Shown here piece after piece: positions 1-7,736 of a stretch of DNA of 11,779 bases. Position 1 is the first letter of the stretch. Each line of letters begins with the position of its first letter. The translations under genes were made by a program, and so were the position numbers. Below the pieces are notes generated by a model. It ran no database searches. It had not been told where the DNA came from and saw nothing but the letters and a program-made list of their open reading frames with translations. This DNA is from Bacteroidaceae bacterium (GTDB lineage Bacteria; Bacteroidota; Bacteroidia; Bacteroidales; Bacteroidaceae): assembly GCA_900769765.1 (NCBI GenBank), contig CAAGHW010000122.1:1-11779 (forward strand), written 5' to 3'.

Positions 1-449
1 AAGACGCGAATAGGTTGCACATCAATGCCCCCAACCCGGAAAGAGTTGCTGTGGTCTATTGGAACAACCGATATATTTGCCACTCCTGGATATTTTACCT
101 TGTAGAAACAATAAGGAAACATTGAATGTATCTGCATTTCCGTTTCGCGGTCGGCGTATATGGGAAGCTCTTTCGAGAATGTGTACGGGCGAAGGTCGTC
201 AATGCCTACAAGATGGTCGTAATGCTTGTGTGTCATCAGCACTGCGTCGATTTTCCTTACATCGGCACGTAGCATCTGTATGCGGAAGTCAGGACCACAA
301 TCAATGAGTATGGTTGTATTTCCATCCTCGAGCAACGCGGAACTGCGCAGGCGTGCATCGCGTGGGTCGGTAGATGTACATACCTCGCACTTGCACCCTA
401 TCTCGGGTACTCCTGTTGATGTTCCTGTTCCTAAAAAAGTGAGTTTCAT
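1..449 (-). CDS. MBL-fold metallo-hydrolase, PhnP-like (3' end missing)
   Basis: The gene reads leftward from ATG at 449-447 and leaves the window after 149 codons, so roughly the last 100 residues of a usual ~250-residue protein are missing. The N-terminus (MKLTFLGTGTSTGVP) is typical of COG1235 metallo-beta-lactamase-fold hydrolases. Residues 74-79 read HKHYDH, the HxHxDH signature that binds two catalytic metals. They are followed by GIDDLRPY, as in PhnP-type enzymes. Cys19, Cys21 and Cys24 (GCKCEVC) match the structural zinc cysteines of PhnP. PhnP cleaves cyclic phosphodiesters, but no phn genes lie nearby, so the substrate here is unknown. It starts 4 nt after the murB stop and is almost certainly cotranslated with it. 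The protein is probably cytosolic, as no signal peptide is visible. The family is secure; the specific reaction is not. Confidence 0.88.
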   Translation of the reverse strand, partial: MKLTFLGTGTSTGVPEIGCKCEVCTSTDPRDARLRSSALLEDGNTTILIDCGPDFRIQMLRADVRKIDAVLMTHKHYDHLVGIDDLRPYTFSKELPIYADRETEMQIHSMFPYCFYKVKYPGVANISVVPIDHSNSFRVGGIDVQPIRV

Positions 450-453
450 GCTT

Positions 454-1464
454 TTATCCTATGACATTTACCTCCATATTCAGTGCAACACCGAACTTCT
501 CTTTCACTGAAGCAACCACAGCCTCTGCAAAATCAACCACATCCTTGCCTGTAGCACCGCCGCGGTTTATTACAACAAGTGCCTGATGTTGATATACGCC
601 CACATGCTCATGCGGTGTCTCTTTCCATCCGCATTGTTCAATGAGCCAACCGGCAGAGAGTTTCACATTGCCGCAAGCCAACGGATATTTGGGCATTGAG
701 GGATATTCCTTTGCAAGAGCGTCAGCTATTTCAGCCGGAACAACAGGATTCATGAAGAAACTGCCGGCACTGCCTATCTTGTCGGGGTTCGGCAATTTGG
801 CTTCGCGTATCTCGCAAACAGCCTTGCGTACATTGGCAAGCGTTGCTCCGCCAAACTGTTCAACCTTTTCGCTCAGATTGCCGTATGTGAGCTTGAATGT
901 AGGTTTCTTTGACAGGCGGTATGTTACGTGTGTTATTATATGCTTGCCCTTTTCGGTAGCCTTGAATATGCTGTGACGGTACGAGAAATCGCAATCGTCG
1001 TTTGAGAACTCGGCATGTTTTGCATCGCTCAACCTCACCGTTTCAACATTAACGATAAGTTCCCCTGCTTCAACTCCATAAGCTCCGACATTCTGTACGG
1101 CACTCGCTCCCACCTCACCGGGTATTGCCGAGAGGTTTTCCAATCCTCCCCACCCCTGTTCAACGGTATATGCCACCAGATTGTCCCAATTGACACCGCT
1201 GCCTACGCGTAAGAGCAATTCTTCATCGTTCTCTTCAATGACTTCCATTCCCATGATGGCAGAATGGAAAACCGTTCCGTCAAAATCGTTCACGAACAGC
1301 AGGTTGCTTCCGCCACCTATCACAAGCGAACGCTCGTTGAGACCTTCGCCAAGATAGGCTGCAAGTTCGTCTGCCGATGAAAATTCAACAAATTTATCAG
1401 CAGTAGCCTCTATTCCGAATGTGTTGTGCGGCAGAAGTGAATATGTGTATGATTTTCTTATCAT
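454..1464 (-). CDS. murB: UDP-N-acetylenolpyruvoylglucosamine reductase
   Basis: MurB reduces UDP-GlcNAc-enolpyruvate to UDP-MurNAc with NADPH and FAD, the second committed step of cytosolic peptidoglycan precursor synthesis. The protein has 336 residues, close to the E. coli type I enzyme (342). The FAD-binding segment VIGGGSNLLF lies at 48-57, and NLSAIPGEVGASAVQNVGAY at 110-129. Residues matching the E. coli catalytic set are all present: Arg163 in YRHSIFK, Ser235 in GSAGSFFMNP, and Glu331 in the C-terminal NMEVNVIG. The GNVKLSAGWLIEQCGWK block at 265-281 and the YQHQALVVIN block at 291-300 are also typical of type I MurB. The ATG start overlaps the TGA of the upstream hemolysin III-like gene (ATGA), implying translational coupling, and the PhnP-like gene follows after 4 nt. 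Nothing appears broken. Confidence 0.97.
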   Translation of the reverse strand: MIRKSYTYSLLPHNTFGIEATADKFVEFSSADELAAYLGEGLNERSLVIGGGSNLLFVNDFDGTVFHSAIMGMEVIEENDEELLLRVGSGVNWDNLVAYTVEQGWGGLENLSAIPGEVGASAVQNVGAYGVEAGELIVNVETVRLSDAKHAEFSNDDCDFSYRHSIFKATEKGKHIITHVTYRLSKKPTFKLTYGNLSEKVEQFGGATLANVRKAVCEIREAKLPNPDKIGSAGSFFMNPVVPAEIADALAKEYPSMPKYPLACGNVKLSAGWLIEQCGWKETPHEHVGVYQHQALVVINRGGATGKDVVDFAEAVVASVKEKFGVALNMEVNVIG

Positions 1465-2123
1465 AGATTTCCGTTAATTACATACCACACGGCAATCATG
1501 TGGCATATTGTACCAAGCAATACAAAGAAGTGGAATACGGTGTGGATGTATTTTACCTTGTGGAAACTGTAGAACACCGCACCTGTGATATATGCAACGC
1601 CCTCGCCCACTACCCACAGGAATACCGGCAGAGCCACAGCGTCATAGAACTGCTTTGTGGCAACAAGTATTGTCAATCCCATAAGCACATAGCACACCGT
1701 CTCAAGGATATTATGTTTCTTCAGGCTGTAAAGGCTAAGGCTTGTGCCTACAATGGCGCAGAGCCAACAGAAGATGAATATACCCCATCCCCAGTAGCCT
1801 GTGTCGCGCATGGCCATGAGTGTGATGGGCGAATAGCTGCCCGCTATGTGCCAATATATTGCCGCGTGGTCGAGCTTGCGCAGTTTCCTGCGCCATTTGT
1901 TGTCGGGTGGACAGGCATGGTAAAGCGTTGAGAATGTGTACGATGACAGCATGCCGAACATATACAGCAATACACTTGCCAAATCCCAACCGTCACCGCC
2001 GTTGGCGATGACTCTTATTATGAAAACAGCACTGACGATGATGCCGCCAACGATTCCTACCAAGTGGGAAATGGCATTCCATCTCTCCTCCTCTACCGTG
2101 TATCTTTTTGTTTCGTTGCCCAT
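1461..2123 (-). CDS. Hemolysin III / PAQR family membrane protein (TrhA-like)
   Basis: This is a 220-residue integral membrane protein with about seven hydrophobic segments (roughly 18-38, 48-68, 86-106, 111-131, 141-159, 165-187 and 194-214). It carries the hallmarks of the hemolysin III/PAQR family: ERWNAISH near the N-terminus, SSYTFSTLYHACP with Ser65-x3-His69, LDHAAIY with Asp85, and HTVFHFF with His194-x3-His198. In adiponectin receptors the equivalent histidines bind zinc. Despite the name, most bacterial members are not proven hemolysins; E. coli YqfA/TrhA has been linked to membrane-lipid homeostasis. I chose ATG at 2123-2121. An upstream TTG at 2132 in the same frame would add three residues (MLS) but is less likely. 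This is the first gene of a leftward unit: its stop overlaps the murB start, so the two are cotranscribed. Confidence 0.93.
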   Translation of the reverse strand: MGNETKRYTVEEERWNAISHLVGIVGGIIVSAVFIIRVIANGGDGWDLASVLLYMFGMLSSYTFSTLYHACPPDNKWRRKLRKLDHAAIYWHIAGSYSPITLMAMRDTGYWGWGIFIFCWLCAIVGTSLSLYSLKKHNILETVCYVLMGLTILVATKQFYDAVALPVFLWVVGEGVAYITGAVFYSFHKVKYIHTVFHFFVLLGTICHMIAVWYVINGNL

Positions 2124-2197
2124 ACTGAGCAAAAGTAGTAAATTTTTATAAACTTTTGCTATTTGTCGTGTTTAATAAAACTAAACTGATTGAAAAT

Positions 2198-2235
2198 TAT
2201 ACAAAAAGTTCCCGCCGGTTATGGCAGGAACTTTT
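2198..2235 (-). terminator. Intrinsic terminator of the glycogen operon
   Basis: Just downstream of the phosphorylase stop, the arms AAAAGTTCC and GGAACTTTT (2204-2212 and 2227-2235) form a perfect 9-bp stem. It extends inward through one wobble and GCC/GGC (2214-2216 and 2223-2225), leaving a 6-nt loop. Read on the minus strand, the inner pair is G.U, whereas on the plus strand it is a C/A mismatch, so the structure favours minus-strand RNA. The stem ends in TTTTTGTATAATTTT. It separates the glycogen genes from the hemolysin III-murB unit. Confidence 0.85.
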
Positions 2236-2256
2236 GTGCAATATATGTGCTTTTTA

Positions 2257-4821
2257 TTAAGCGAACCACTTAACGTATGCGAAGTCCATACGGTGAGGAA
2301 GTTCCTCGTGGTTAGGATACATACGGAATGCAATCTTGAATGCACCGGCATTTGTAGGAGCGATCTCTGCACCGAAAGTGAAGATATTACCCTCGCGCTG
2401 TACAACATTCAAAGGATATGTTGCGAATACGTTCTCGTGACCCTTGGCATCGGTATCCAATACTACAAGTTCAATAGCTACTGCATTGTCAAGACCCTTC
2501 TCGTCAACCTTGATTGATACGTTGTACTTTTCGCCAGCTGACATTGCACCGTTCAAGAAGTCCTGATCACCCTCTATTGAGAGAACCTCTACAGCGTTCC
2601 ACTTAGCTGCAACTTCCTCTTTCCACTTTGCAAGTTCGCGAACAACCTTAGAGTCGTTTGCAACGAGGTGGTGATAACGCTCAGCCTGCTTGCAATAGAA
2701 CTTGCTGTAATAGTCATCGAGCTGACGCTTCATTGTGAAGTGAGGAGCAACCTCTGCGATAGACTTTTTGATGCAAGCAACCCACTCGTCAGAGTAAGCC
2801 TTGCCACCACGGTTGTAATACATTGGAAGAATCTCGTTCTCGAGCAATGTGTAGATTGTAGCGGCATCGAGCTGATCCTGGAACTCCTGGTTCTGGTATG
2901 TACGCTCCTCTTTCAAAGCCCAACCTGCACCTGGTTTGTAACCCTCGCACCACCAACCGTCGAGAACCGAGAAGTTGAGTACACCGTTCATAAGAGCCTT
3001 CTCACCTGATGTACCTGAAGCCTCGAGAGGACGTGTAGGAGTATTCATCCAGATATCAACACCTGATACGAGCAACTTAGCGAGGTCCATATCGTAGTTC
3101 TCGAGGAAGATGATCTTACCTACGAACTCAGGACGGCGTGAAACCTCGATGATTTTCTTGATCAAGCCCTGACCTGCACCATCGTGTGGGTGAGCCTTAC
3201 CTGCGAACAAGAACTGGATTGGACGCTCAGGGTTGTTCAACAACTTAGCAAGACGGTCAAGGTCTGTGAAGAGAAGGTGAGCACGCTTGTAAGTAGCGAA
3301 ACGACGAGCGAAACCGATAACAAGGGCATCCGGGTTAATCTTCTTAACAACGTCAACGATACGCATTGGGTCACCCTGGTTCTTCAACCACTCTTCGCTG
3401 AATGCCTTCTTGATGTAGTTGATAAGCATCTTCTTGCGAGCGATACGTGTATTCCAGATAGTCTCGTTAGATATCTTGTCGATTGCGTGCCAGATATCCT
3501 CGTTTGACTGATCGTTGATGAAGTTTGCATCGAAGTTCTCCTTGTATAGTTTGTCCCACTCAGGAGCAACCCATGTAGGATAGTGAACACCGTTAGTTAC
3601 ATAACCAACGTGGTTCTCCTCTGGGAAGTAACCTTTCCAAATTTCAGCAAACATAGACTTAGAAACCTTACCGTGGAGACGGCTAACACCGTTGATTTCC
3701 TGGCAAGTGTTGCAAGCGAATGTTGACATACAGAAACGCTCGTTTTTGTCACCTGCGTTGATACGACCAAGGTTCATCAAGTCGTCCCATGTGATGTTGA
3801 GCTGGCTTGCATAACCTCTCATGTACTTGCCGAAGAGAGCCTCGTCGAAGTAGTCGTGACCAGCAGGAACCGGAGTGTGAACTGTGTAAAGTGAGCTTGA
3901 ACGTACAATCTCAAGAGCCTCTTCGTATGTGTAACCGCTCTTGATATACTGTGTCAAACGGTAGAGGTTGCAGAGTGCTGCGTGACCTTCGTTGCAGTGA
4001 TAGATTTCTTTCTTGATACCCATCTTCTCCAAAGCAATCATACCACCGATACCAAGGAGAATCTCCTGCTTCAAGCGGTTTTCCCAGTCGCCACCATAGA
4101 GCTTGTGAGTGATAGGCTTGTCGAACTCGCTGTTCATGTCGAAGTCTGTATCGAGGAGGTAGAGAGGTACACGACCTACATTTACCTTCCATACGTTAGC
4201 GTGAACATAGTAGTCGATGTAAGGAACGTGGATTACAAGTGGAGTAACGCCGTCTTCCTCATATACGCGCTCGATAGGGAGCTGGTTGAAGTTCTGTGCG
4301 TCGTAGTTTGCAATCTGTGAACCGTCCATTGAAAGTGACTGGCTGAAGTAACCGTAACGATACAAGAAACCAACAGCACACATATCAACGTTTGAGTCAG
4401 AAGCCTCTTTCAAATAGTCACCGGCAAGAATACCAAGACCACCTGAATATATCTTCAATACGCTTGTCAAACCATACTCCATACAGAAGTATGCTACTGA
4501 AGGACGCTCTGCATTTGGCTTAACATCCATATAACGACGGAAATCAGCATATACATCTGCCAATTTGTCAAGAATAGTCTTATTCTTTGAAAGTTCGTCG
4601 AGTTTCTCTACACCCAACTTCTCCAACAAGAGAACAGGGTTGCCACCACAAGCCTTGAAAAGCTCGCTGTCGAGCATCTTGAAGAGTTCTTTTGCCTCTT
4701 CGTTCCATACCCACCAGAGGTTACGTGATAATTCCTCGAGTGGCTTGAGTGACTCGGGAATGTAAGATTTAACATTAACAGTTTTCCAACTTGGTTGGTT
4801 TGTGTTACTAATAGCAATCAT
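2257..4821 (-). CDS. glgP: Alpha-glucan (glycogen) phosphorylase, short GT35 type
   Basis: The enzyme releases glucose-1-phosphate from the non-reducing ends of glycogen or maltodextrin using phosphate and pyridoxal phosphate, in the cytosol. The 854-residue protein belongs to the short 'alpha-glucan phosphorylase' branch rather than the E. coli GlgP/MalP branch. Its N-terminal domain (about 15-120, LEELSRNLWWVWN) matches the DUF3417 region of that group. Visible motifs are YSGGLGILAGDYLKEASD (125-142), NEGHAAL (277-283), VTNGVH (408-413), GFARRFATYKRA (503-514), FAGKAHPHD (539-547) and EASGTSGEKALMNG (600-613), in which Lys608 is the expected PLP lysine. About 100 residues at the C-terminus (from ~750) look like an appended beta-rich domain of unknown role. 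It lies 29 bp downstream of the glycogen synthase gene with no terminator between, so the pair forms one operon. Intact; confidence in function is high. Confidence 0.96.
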   Translation of the reverse strand: MIAISNTNQPSWKTVNVKSYIPESLKPLEELSRNLWWVWNEEAKELFKMLDSELFKACGGNPVLLLEKLGVEKLDELSKNKTILDKLADVYADFRRYMDVKPNAERPSVAYFCMEYGLTSVLKIYSGGLGILAGDYLKEASDSNVDMCAVGFLYRYGYFSQSLSMDGSQIANYDAQNFNQLPIERVYEEDGVTPLVIHVPYIDYYVHANVWKVNVGRVPLYLLDTDFDMNSEFDKPITHKLYGGDWENRLKQEILLGIGGMIALEKMGIKKEIYHCNEGHAALCNLYRLTQYIKSGYTYEEALEIVRSSSLYTVHTPVPAGHDYFDEALFGKYMRGYASQLNITWDDLMNLGRINAGDKNERFCMSTFACNTCQEINGVSRLHGKVSKSMFAEIWKGYFPEENHVGYVTNGVHYPTWVAPEWDKLYKENFDANFINDQSNEDIWHAIDKISNETIWNTRIARKKMLINYIKKAFSEEWLKNQGDPMRIVDVVKKINPDALVIGFARRFATYKRAHLLFTDLDRLAKLLNNPERPIQFLFAGKAHPHDGAGQGLIKKIIEVSRRPEFVGKIIFLENYDMDLAKLLVSGVDIWMNTPTRPLEASGTSGEKALMNGVLNFSVLDGWWCEGYKPGAGWALKEERTYQNQEFQDQLDAATIYTLLENEILPMYYNRGGKAYSDEWVACIKKSIAEVAPHFTMKRQLDDYYSKFYCKQAERYHHLVANDSKVVRELAKWKEEVAAKWNAVEVLSIEGDQDFLNGAMSAGEKYNVSIKVDEKGLDNAVAIELVVLDTDAKGHENVFATYPLNVVQREGNIFTFGAEIAPTNAGAFKIAFRMYPNHEELPHRMDFAYVKWFA

Positions 4822-4850
4822 ATTTTATTTATTAAATGAATATTTTCAAA

Positions 4851-6512
4851 TCAAATTCTCTCCTTTGCTGCAGAAAGAGCAAAATCATAAGCCTCGTAGT
4901 AGTTCTTAATAAAGTGCTTCCACAATGCTTTTTCGGCAAGTTTTGCAACTTTTTTACGACAATCCGAAACCTCTTTCTCGGAAAGCTTTGCAAAGTTACA
5001 AATATTTTTTGTAATTACATCGGCCGCATCAAAATAGTTGCTGTCATTTCGGCATATAACCTCTACTCCATCAGCAAGTTTGCCTTCACGTCCAAGAACC
5101 GAATTCACCCAAAGACCAAAGCCCGCAAGTTCTGTTGTTATTGTAGGAATGTGGAATGCCGCACTCTCAAGCGGAGTGTAACCCCATGGCTCGTAGTACG
5201 AAGGATAAATGCTTAGGTCGTTACCTATGAGGACATCATAGTAGTCCATGTCGAATATACCGTCTTTGCCTTTGAGGTAGCAAGGAACGTAGATTACCTT
5301 TACCTTGTTCTTGCCGTTGCGGTTGTCGATACACAAGTTGCGTATTGAGCAAGCAATGGCATCCTCATAGAAGTTGTGCAGGTTGTGTGTCAAATATGGA
5401 TTTGGCAGCGGAGTGTCCCAGCTCTCTTTATCAGAGTGAAGACGCTTTACAAGGTCCTCGCGCGCAACATCCGACCATGCAGGAACATCAATAAACGCAA
5501 CAACGTCGCGGTCAAGCTCCTCGCAAGCATTAAGACGCGCCATAGACTCAAGGAACATATCAATACCCTTGTTACGCATCTCCATGCGTCCGCCGATACC
5601 TATTATAATAGCATCGTCAGATATTGTGTCGCCGGTGAGAGCCTGTGCAACGCGCAGACGAGCCTTGCGTGCAGCTTTTCTCTTCGCAGTGAAATCCTTG
5701 CCCACAGGAACAAAATCCTTTTCGAAACCGTTCTCAAGGATTACATCGCACTCGCGTTCAAGCAATTGCTTGCACTCGCGTGCAGTAATCTCGCTTACAG
5801 TAGTAAAACAGTCGATGTTTGCAGCTGTAACCTTCTCGACAGACTGCTTTGACTGTACATTGAGTTCTGCAGCCATCTGGTCGCCGTTGTAACCCTCGAA
5901 ATAGTCGTACAAAGGCTTGCCGTTAGATGCAATTGAACGGCCTATGCTTGTTGCATGTGTAGTGAATATTGTACCAACTGCAGGCAGATGCTTCTTTACA
6001 TAAAGCGCAGCGTTTCCGCTCTGCCACTCATGAGCCTGTACAACAACATTACTGCCCTTTTTAATATTTGTGTTATAGAAACTTTCGATAGCCTTACCTA
6101 CTGCATAACCGAAAATCATAGAATCGTCGTAGTCGCCATATCCGTGGAGTGAGTCAACACCATAGTTGTTCCACAACTCGCCATAGATGGCATCCTTATC
6201 GTCCATATAGCCTGTATAATCTACAAGAACCACCTTTGGACGGCCTGGGATTTCCCAATATCCGCAACGAACGGTCATCTTGTCGTTACAAGCCTTTTTG
6301 CGCCATGCGCTCCACAAACGTTTATCCTCTGTAAACAAAGGATTCTCCTTCTCCTTCCACAAATCAGGTCCGATATAAACAGCTGTCAAACCCTCAGCCT
6401 CAGACAAAGTACGAGCCTTGGTAGAAACAACAGTATATATACCACCGACCTTATTACAAACCTCCCAACTGATTTCAAACAGATAGTCAGGACGTAACAA
6501 ATCTTTCTTCAT
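4851..6512 (-). CDS. Glycogen synthase, eukaryote-like GT3 family
   Basis: This enzyme transfers glucose from a nucleotide sugar to the non-reducing end of glycogen. It is not the usual bacterial GT5 GlgA: the N-terminus FEISWEVCNKVGGIYTVVST (12-31) and the block YYEPWGYTPLESAAF (439-453), with the catalytic E-x7-E pair Glu441/Glu449, match animal and fungal GYS/Gsy enzymes. HEWQSGNAAL (161-170) and THATSIGR (185-192) are also GT3 features. GT3 enzymes use UDP-glucose, and UDP-glucose-dependent glycogen synthesis has been reported in Prevotella. At 553 residues it lacks the phosphorylated N- and C-terminal tails of the ~700-residue eukaryotic proteins. The arginine-rich helix that senses glucose-6-phosphate there is represented only by a lysine-rich segment (about 518-530), so allosteric control may differ. 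First gene of the operon with the phosphorylase. Start ATG at 6512-6510. Confidence 0.95.
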   Translation of the reverse strand: MKKDLLRPDYLFEISWEVCNKVGGIYTVVSTKARTLSEAEGLTAVYIGPDLWKEKENPLFTEDKRLWSAWRKKACNDKMTVRCGYWEIPGRPKVVLVDYTGYMDDKDAIYGELWNNYGVDSLHGYGDYDDSMIFGYAVGKAIESFYNTNIKKGSNVVVQAHEWQSGNAALYVKKHLPAVGTIFTTHATSIGRSIASNGKPLYDYFEGYNGDQMAAELNVQSKQSVEKVTAANIDCFTTVSEITARECKQLLERECDVILENGFEKDFVPVGKDFTAKRKAARKARLRVAQALTGDTISDDAIIIGIGGRMEMRNKGIDMFLESMARLNACEELDRDVVAFIDVPAWSDVAREDLVKRLHSDKESWDTPLPNPYLTHNLHNFYEDAIACSIRNLCIDNRNGKNKVKVIYVPCYLKGKDGIFDMDYYDVLIGNDLSIYPSYYEPWGYTPLESAAFHIPTITTELAGFGLWVNSVLGREGKLADGVEVICRNDSNYFDAADVITKNICNFAKLSEKEVSDCRKKVAKLAEKALWKHFIKNYYEAYDFALSAAKERI

Positions 6513-6535
6513 TAACAGTTAAACTTATAATTCTC

Positions 6536-6570
6536 AAAAAAGTAAGGTGTTTCACCCTTGAATCACCTTA
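6536..6570 (-). terminator. Terminator-like hairpin in the glycogen synthase leader
   Basis: The arms TAAGGTG and CACCTTA (6543-6549 and 6564-6570) pair over 7 bp. After one mismatch, TTCA/TGAA adds 4 bp closing a 4-nt loop. On the minus strand the hairpin is followed by C and six T (6541-6536). It ends 23 nt before the glycogen synthase start codon and downstream of the candidate promoter at 6619-6634, so it would act within the synthase mRNA leader as an attenuator. The alternative is a terminator for fic, whose stop is 237 nt upstream. Confidence 0.65.
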
Positions 6571-6585
6571 TTATAAATACAAATG

Positions 6586-6607
6586 GAGAGAAAGTACCCC
6601 CTCTCTC
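6586..6607 (-). other. Second hairpin in the glycogen synthase leader
   Basis: GAGAGA and TCTCTC (6586-6591 and 6602-6607) form a 6-bp stem with a 10-nt loop that reads GGGGGTACTT on the minus strand. It lies a few bases after the predicted transcription start and upstream of the terminator-like hairpin. A role in stability or attenuation is possible but unproven. The rest of the 294-bp gap between fic and the synthase gene is AT-rich, with no gene that I can support. Confidence 0.4.
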
Positions 6608-6618
6608 AAAATGAAGTG

Positions 6619-6650
6619 CAAAATTACAAAATTATTTTCGAATAACGAAA
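6619..6650 (-). promoter_or_regulatory. Candidate glycogen synthase promoter, doubled -7 box
   Basis: On the minus strand TAATTTTG occurs twice in tandem (6634-6627 and 6626-6619). Each copy matches the Bacteroidetes -7 consensus TAnnTTTG exactly. A TTTC at 6650-6647 lies 20 bp upstream of the second box and could serve as a weak -33 element (consensus TTTG). Transcription would begin near 6614, giving a leader of about 100 nt. The call rests on consensus match only. Confidence 0.5.
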
Positions 6651-6763
6651 CAATAAAAAAACTTAAAAAGAATAAAAATGACAAAATTCTTGCAAAGAGT
6701 TCATAAACCACCACCCCGAATGTCAAAAAGACCACCAAAACAACGATTTTGATGGCAGAGTGA

Positions 6764-6796
6764 TTGAAACAAAAGAACTGAAGATTAATTACTTCA
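6764..6796 (-). terminator. Possible weak terminator after fic
   Basis: Just past the fic stop, TGAAG and CTTCA (6779-6783 and 6792-6796) form a 5-bp stem with an 8-nt loop, followed on the minus strand by GTTCTTTTGTTTC. The stem is short and AT-rich and the T run is broken, so termination may be inefficient. Confidence 0.3.
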
Positions 6797-6806
6797 ATAC
6801 TAAAGT

Positions 6807-7694
6807 TTAATATTTAATCCGGAAATAGTTGAGCAACTCCTTATAGTTGTCCTGCGCGGTAAGACAGGTATCAAGCAGATATCCGCGTACACTATTCCAC
6901 TGCTGTAATCCACGGTAATAAAAGAATTTCAATTCGTCTGTAATGATGAACGGAACAAATCCATTCGCCAAGCACTCCTTGAACATTATCAAGCGTCCAA
7001 CACGACCATTGCCATCCTGAAAAGGATGTATTGCCTCAAAGCGTTGGTGAAAGTCTATTATATCCTCAATTGACTTTGTTTTGACGGCATTGTACTCCTT
7101 TAACAAAGTTTGCATTGCCTGCTTGACATCCTCGGGTGCTGTGGTTTCATTGCCACCCACCTCGTTTGGCAAACGCTTGTACTCCCCCACTGCAAACCAA
7201 TCCTTGTTGCTGTCAGTAGTGCCCGACTTCAACATAGCGTGAAGCCTCTTTATAATACCCTCGTTCAAACGCGCCTCGGCATTGTCAATGATAAAATCAA
7301 TGCAACGGAAATGGTTTGTAGTCTCAATGATGTCATCAACTCGCACAGCACCATCCTCCACACCAATAGTGTTTGTTTCATAGATAAAACGCGTCTGCTC
7401 GTGTGTCAGACGGCTACCCTCAATGTGATTCGAATTATATGTAAGGTCAACCTGCGTGCGATGATATATGCCCCCCTTCAACCCGGCATCCTTCTGTTCC
7501 TTAAGAGCAACGAGTAACGGCATAACCTTGCGCTTCACCGCTCCACGCTGTGGCAGCACAGCATCACAAGGCACACTCCATGTCTTGCCAACAAGCACGG
7601 CCCCCGGTATCTTACCTTGAGCGCAATAATTACGCACAGTGCGCTCTGCAACACCGTGCATCTTAGCAAATTCAGCAACAGAAATATAATCCAT
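6807..7694 (-). CDS. Fic-family AMP-transferase with N-terminal HTH domain (class II)
   Basis: Fic enzymes usually move AMP from ATP onto target protein hydroxyls. The 295-residue protein has three parts. Residues 1-45 (YISVAEFAKMHGVAERTVRN) form a MerR/excisionase-like helix-turn-helix. SNHIEG at 88-93 is the [S/T]xxxE[G/N] inhibitory motif, with Glu92 expected to block ATP gamma-phosphate binding. HPFQDGNGRVGR at 223-234 is the complete catalytic motif with His223. Because the inhibitory motif precedes the Fic fold in the same chain, this is class II and needs no separate antitoxin. I chose ATG at 7694-7692: it has a perfect AGGAGGAG 5 nt upstream, whereas the longer reading starts at TTG inside that region. 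Repeated palindromes upstream suggest that the HTH autoregulates the gene. It is divergent from the helicase operon. The target protein cannot be told from sequence. Confidence 0.92.
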   Translation of the reverse strand: MDYISVAEFAKMHGVAERTVRNYCAQGKIPGAVLVGKTWSVPCDAVLPQRGAVKRKVMPLLVALKEQKDAGLKGGIYHRTQVDLTYNSNHIEGSRLTHEQTRFIYETNTIGVEDGAVRVDDIIETTNHFRCIDFIIDNAEARLNEGIIKRLHAMLKSGTTDSNKDWFAVGEYKRLPNEVGGNETTAPEDVKQAMQTLLKEYNAVKTKSIEDIIDFHQRFEAIHPFQDGNGRVGRLIMFKECLANGFVPFIITDELKFFYYRGLQQWNSVRGYLLDTCLTAQDNYKELLNYFRIKY

Positions 7695-7699
7695 ACACA

Positions 7700-7707
7700 C
7701 TCCTCCT
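7700..7707 (-). promoter_or_regulatory. Strong Shine-Dalgarno sequence of fic
   Basis: AGGAGGAG on the minus strand lies 5 nt (TGTGT) before the ATG at 7694. Bacteroidetes genes seldom carry such a strong site, and no other gene here does. It decides the start codon in favour of ATG over the upstream TTG. It directly abuts the operator-like half-site at 7708-7715 and occupies the place where the partner half-site would be. Confidence 0.8.
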
Positions 7708-7715
7708 ATCGGCAA
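7708..7715. promoter_or_regulatory. Operator half-site O3
   Basis: ATCGGCAA is a perfect right arm of the palindrome TTGCCGAT/ATCGGCAA. The left-arm position (7700-7707) is replaced by the Shine-Dalgarno sequence and matches at only three of eight bases. Its virtual centre (7707.5) is 53 bp from the centre of O2. It lies in the fic 5' untranslated region. Confidence 0.5.
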
Positions 7716-7736
7716 GTTTATTCATTAAAAACAATG

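Noticed and set aside
1500..1931. 143-codon plus-strand open frame opposite the hemolysin III-like gene
   Set aside because: It is a shadow of the PAQR-type gene; the Cys/His-rich peptide comes from the complement of its membrane segments.
2130..2137. TACTTTTG on the minus strand, an exact -7 box match before the hemolysin III-like gene
   Set aside because: Transcription would start only about 2 nt before the ATG (leaderless) and no TTTG lies at -33. A promoter for this unit should exist between 2124 and 2200, but this match alone is not convincing.
5376..5852. 158-codon plus-strand open frame inside the glycogen synthase gene
   Set aside because: It is entirely antisense to an intact, well-recognised enzyme; its peptide has no domain features and the opposite strand explains the openness.
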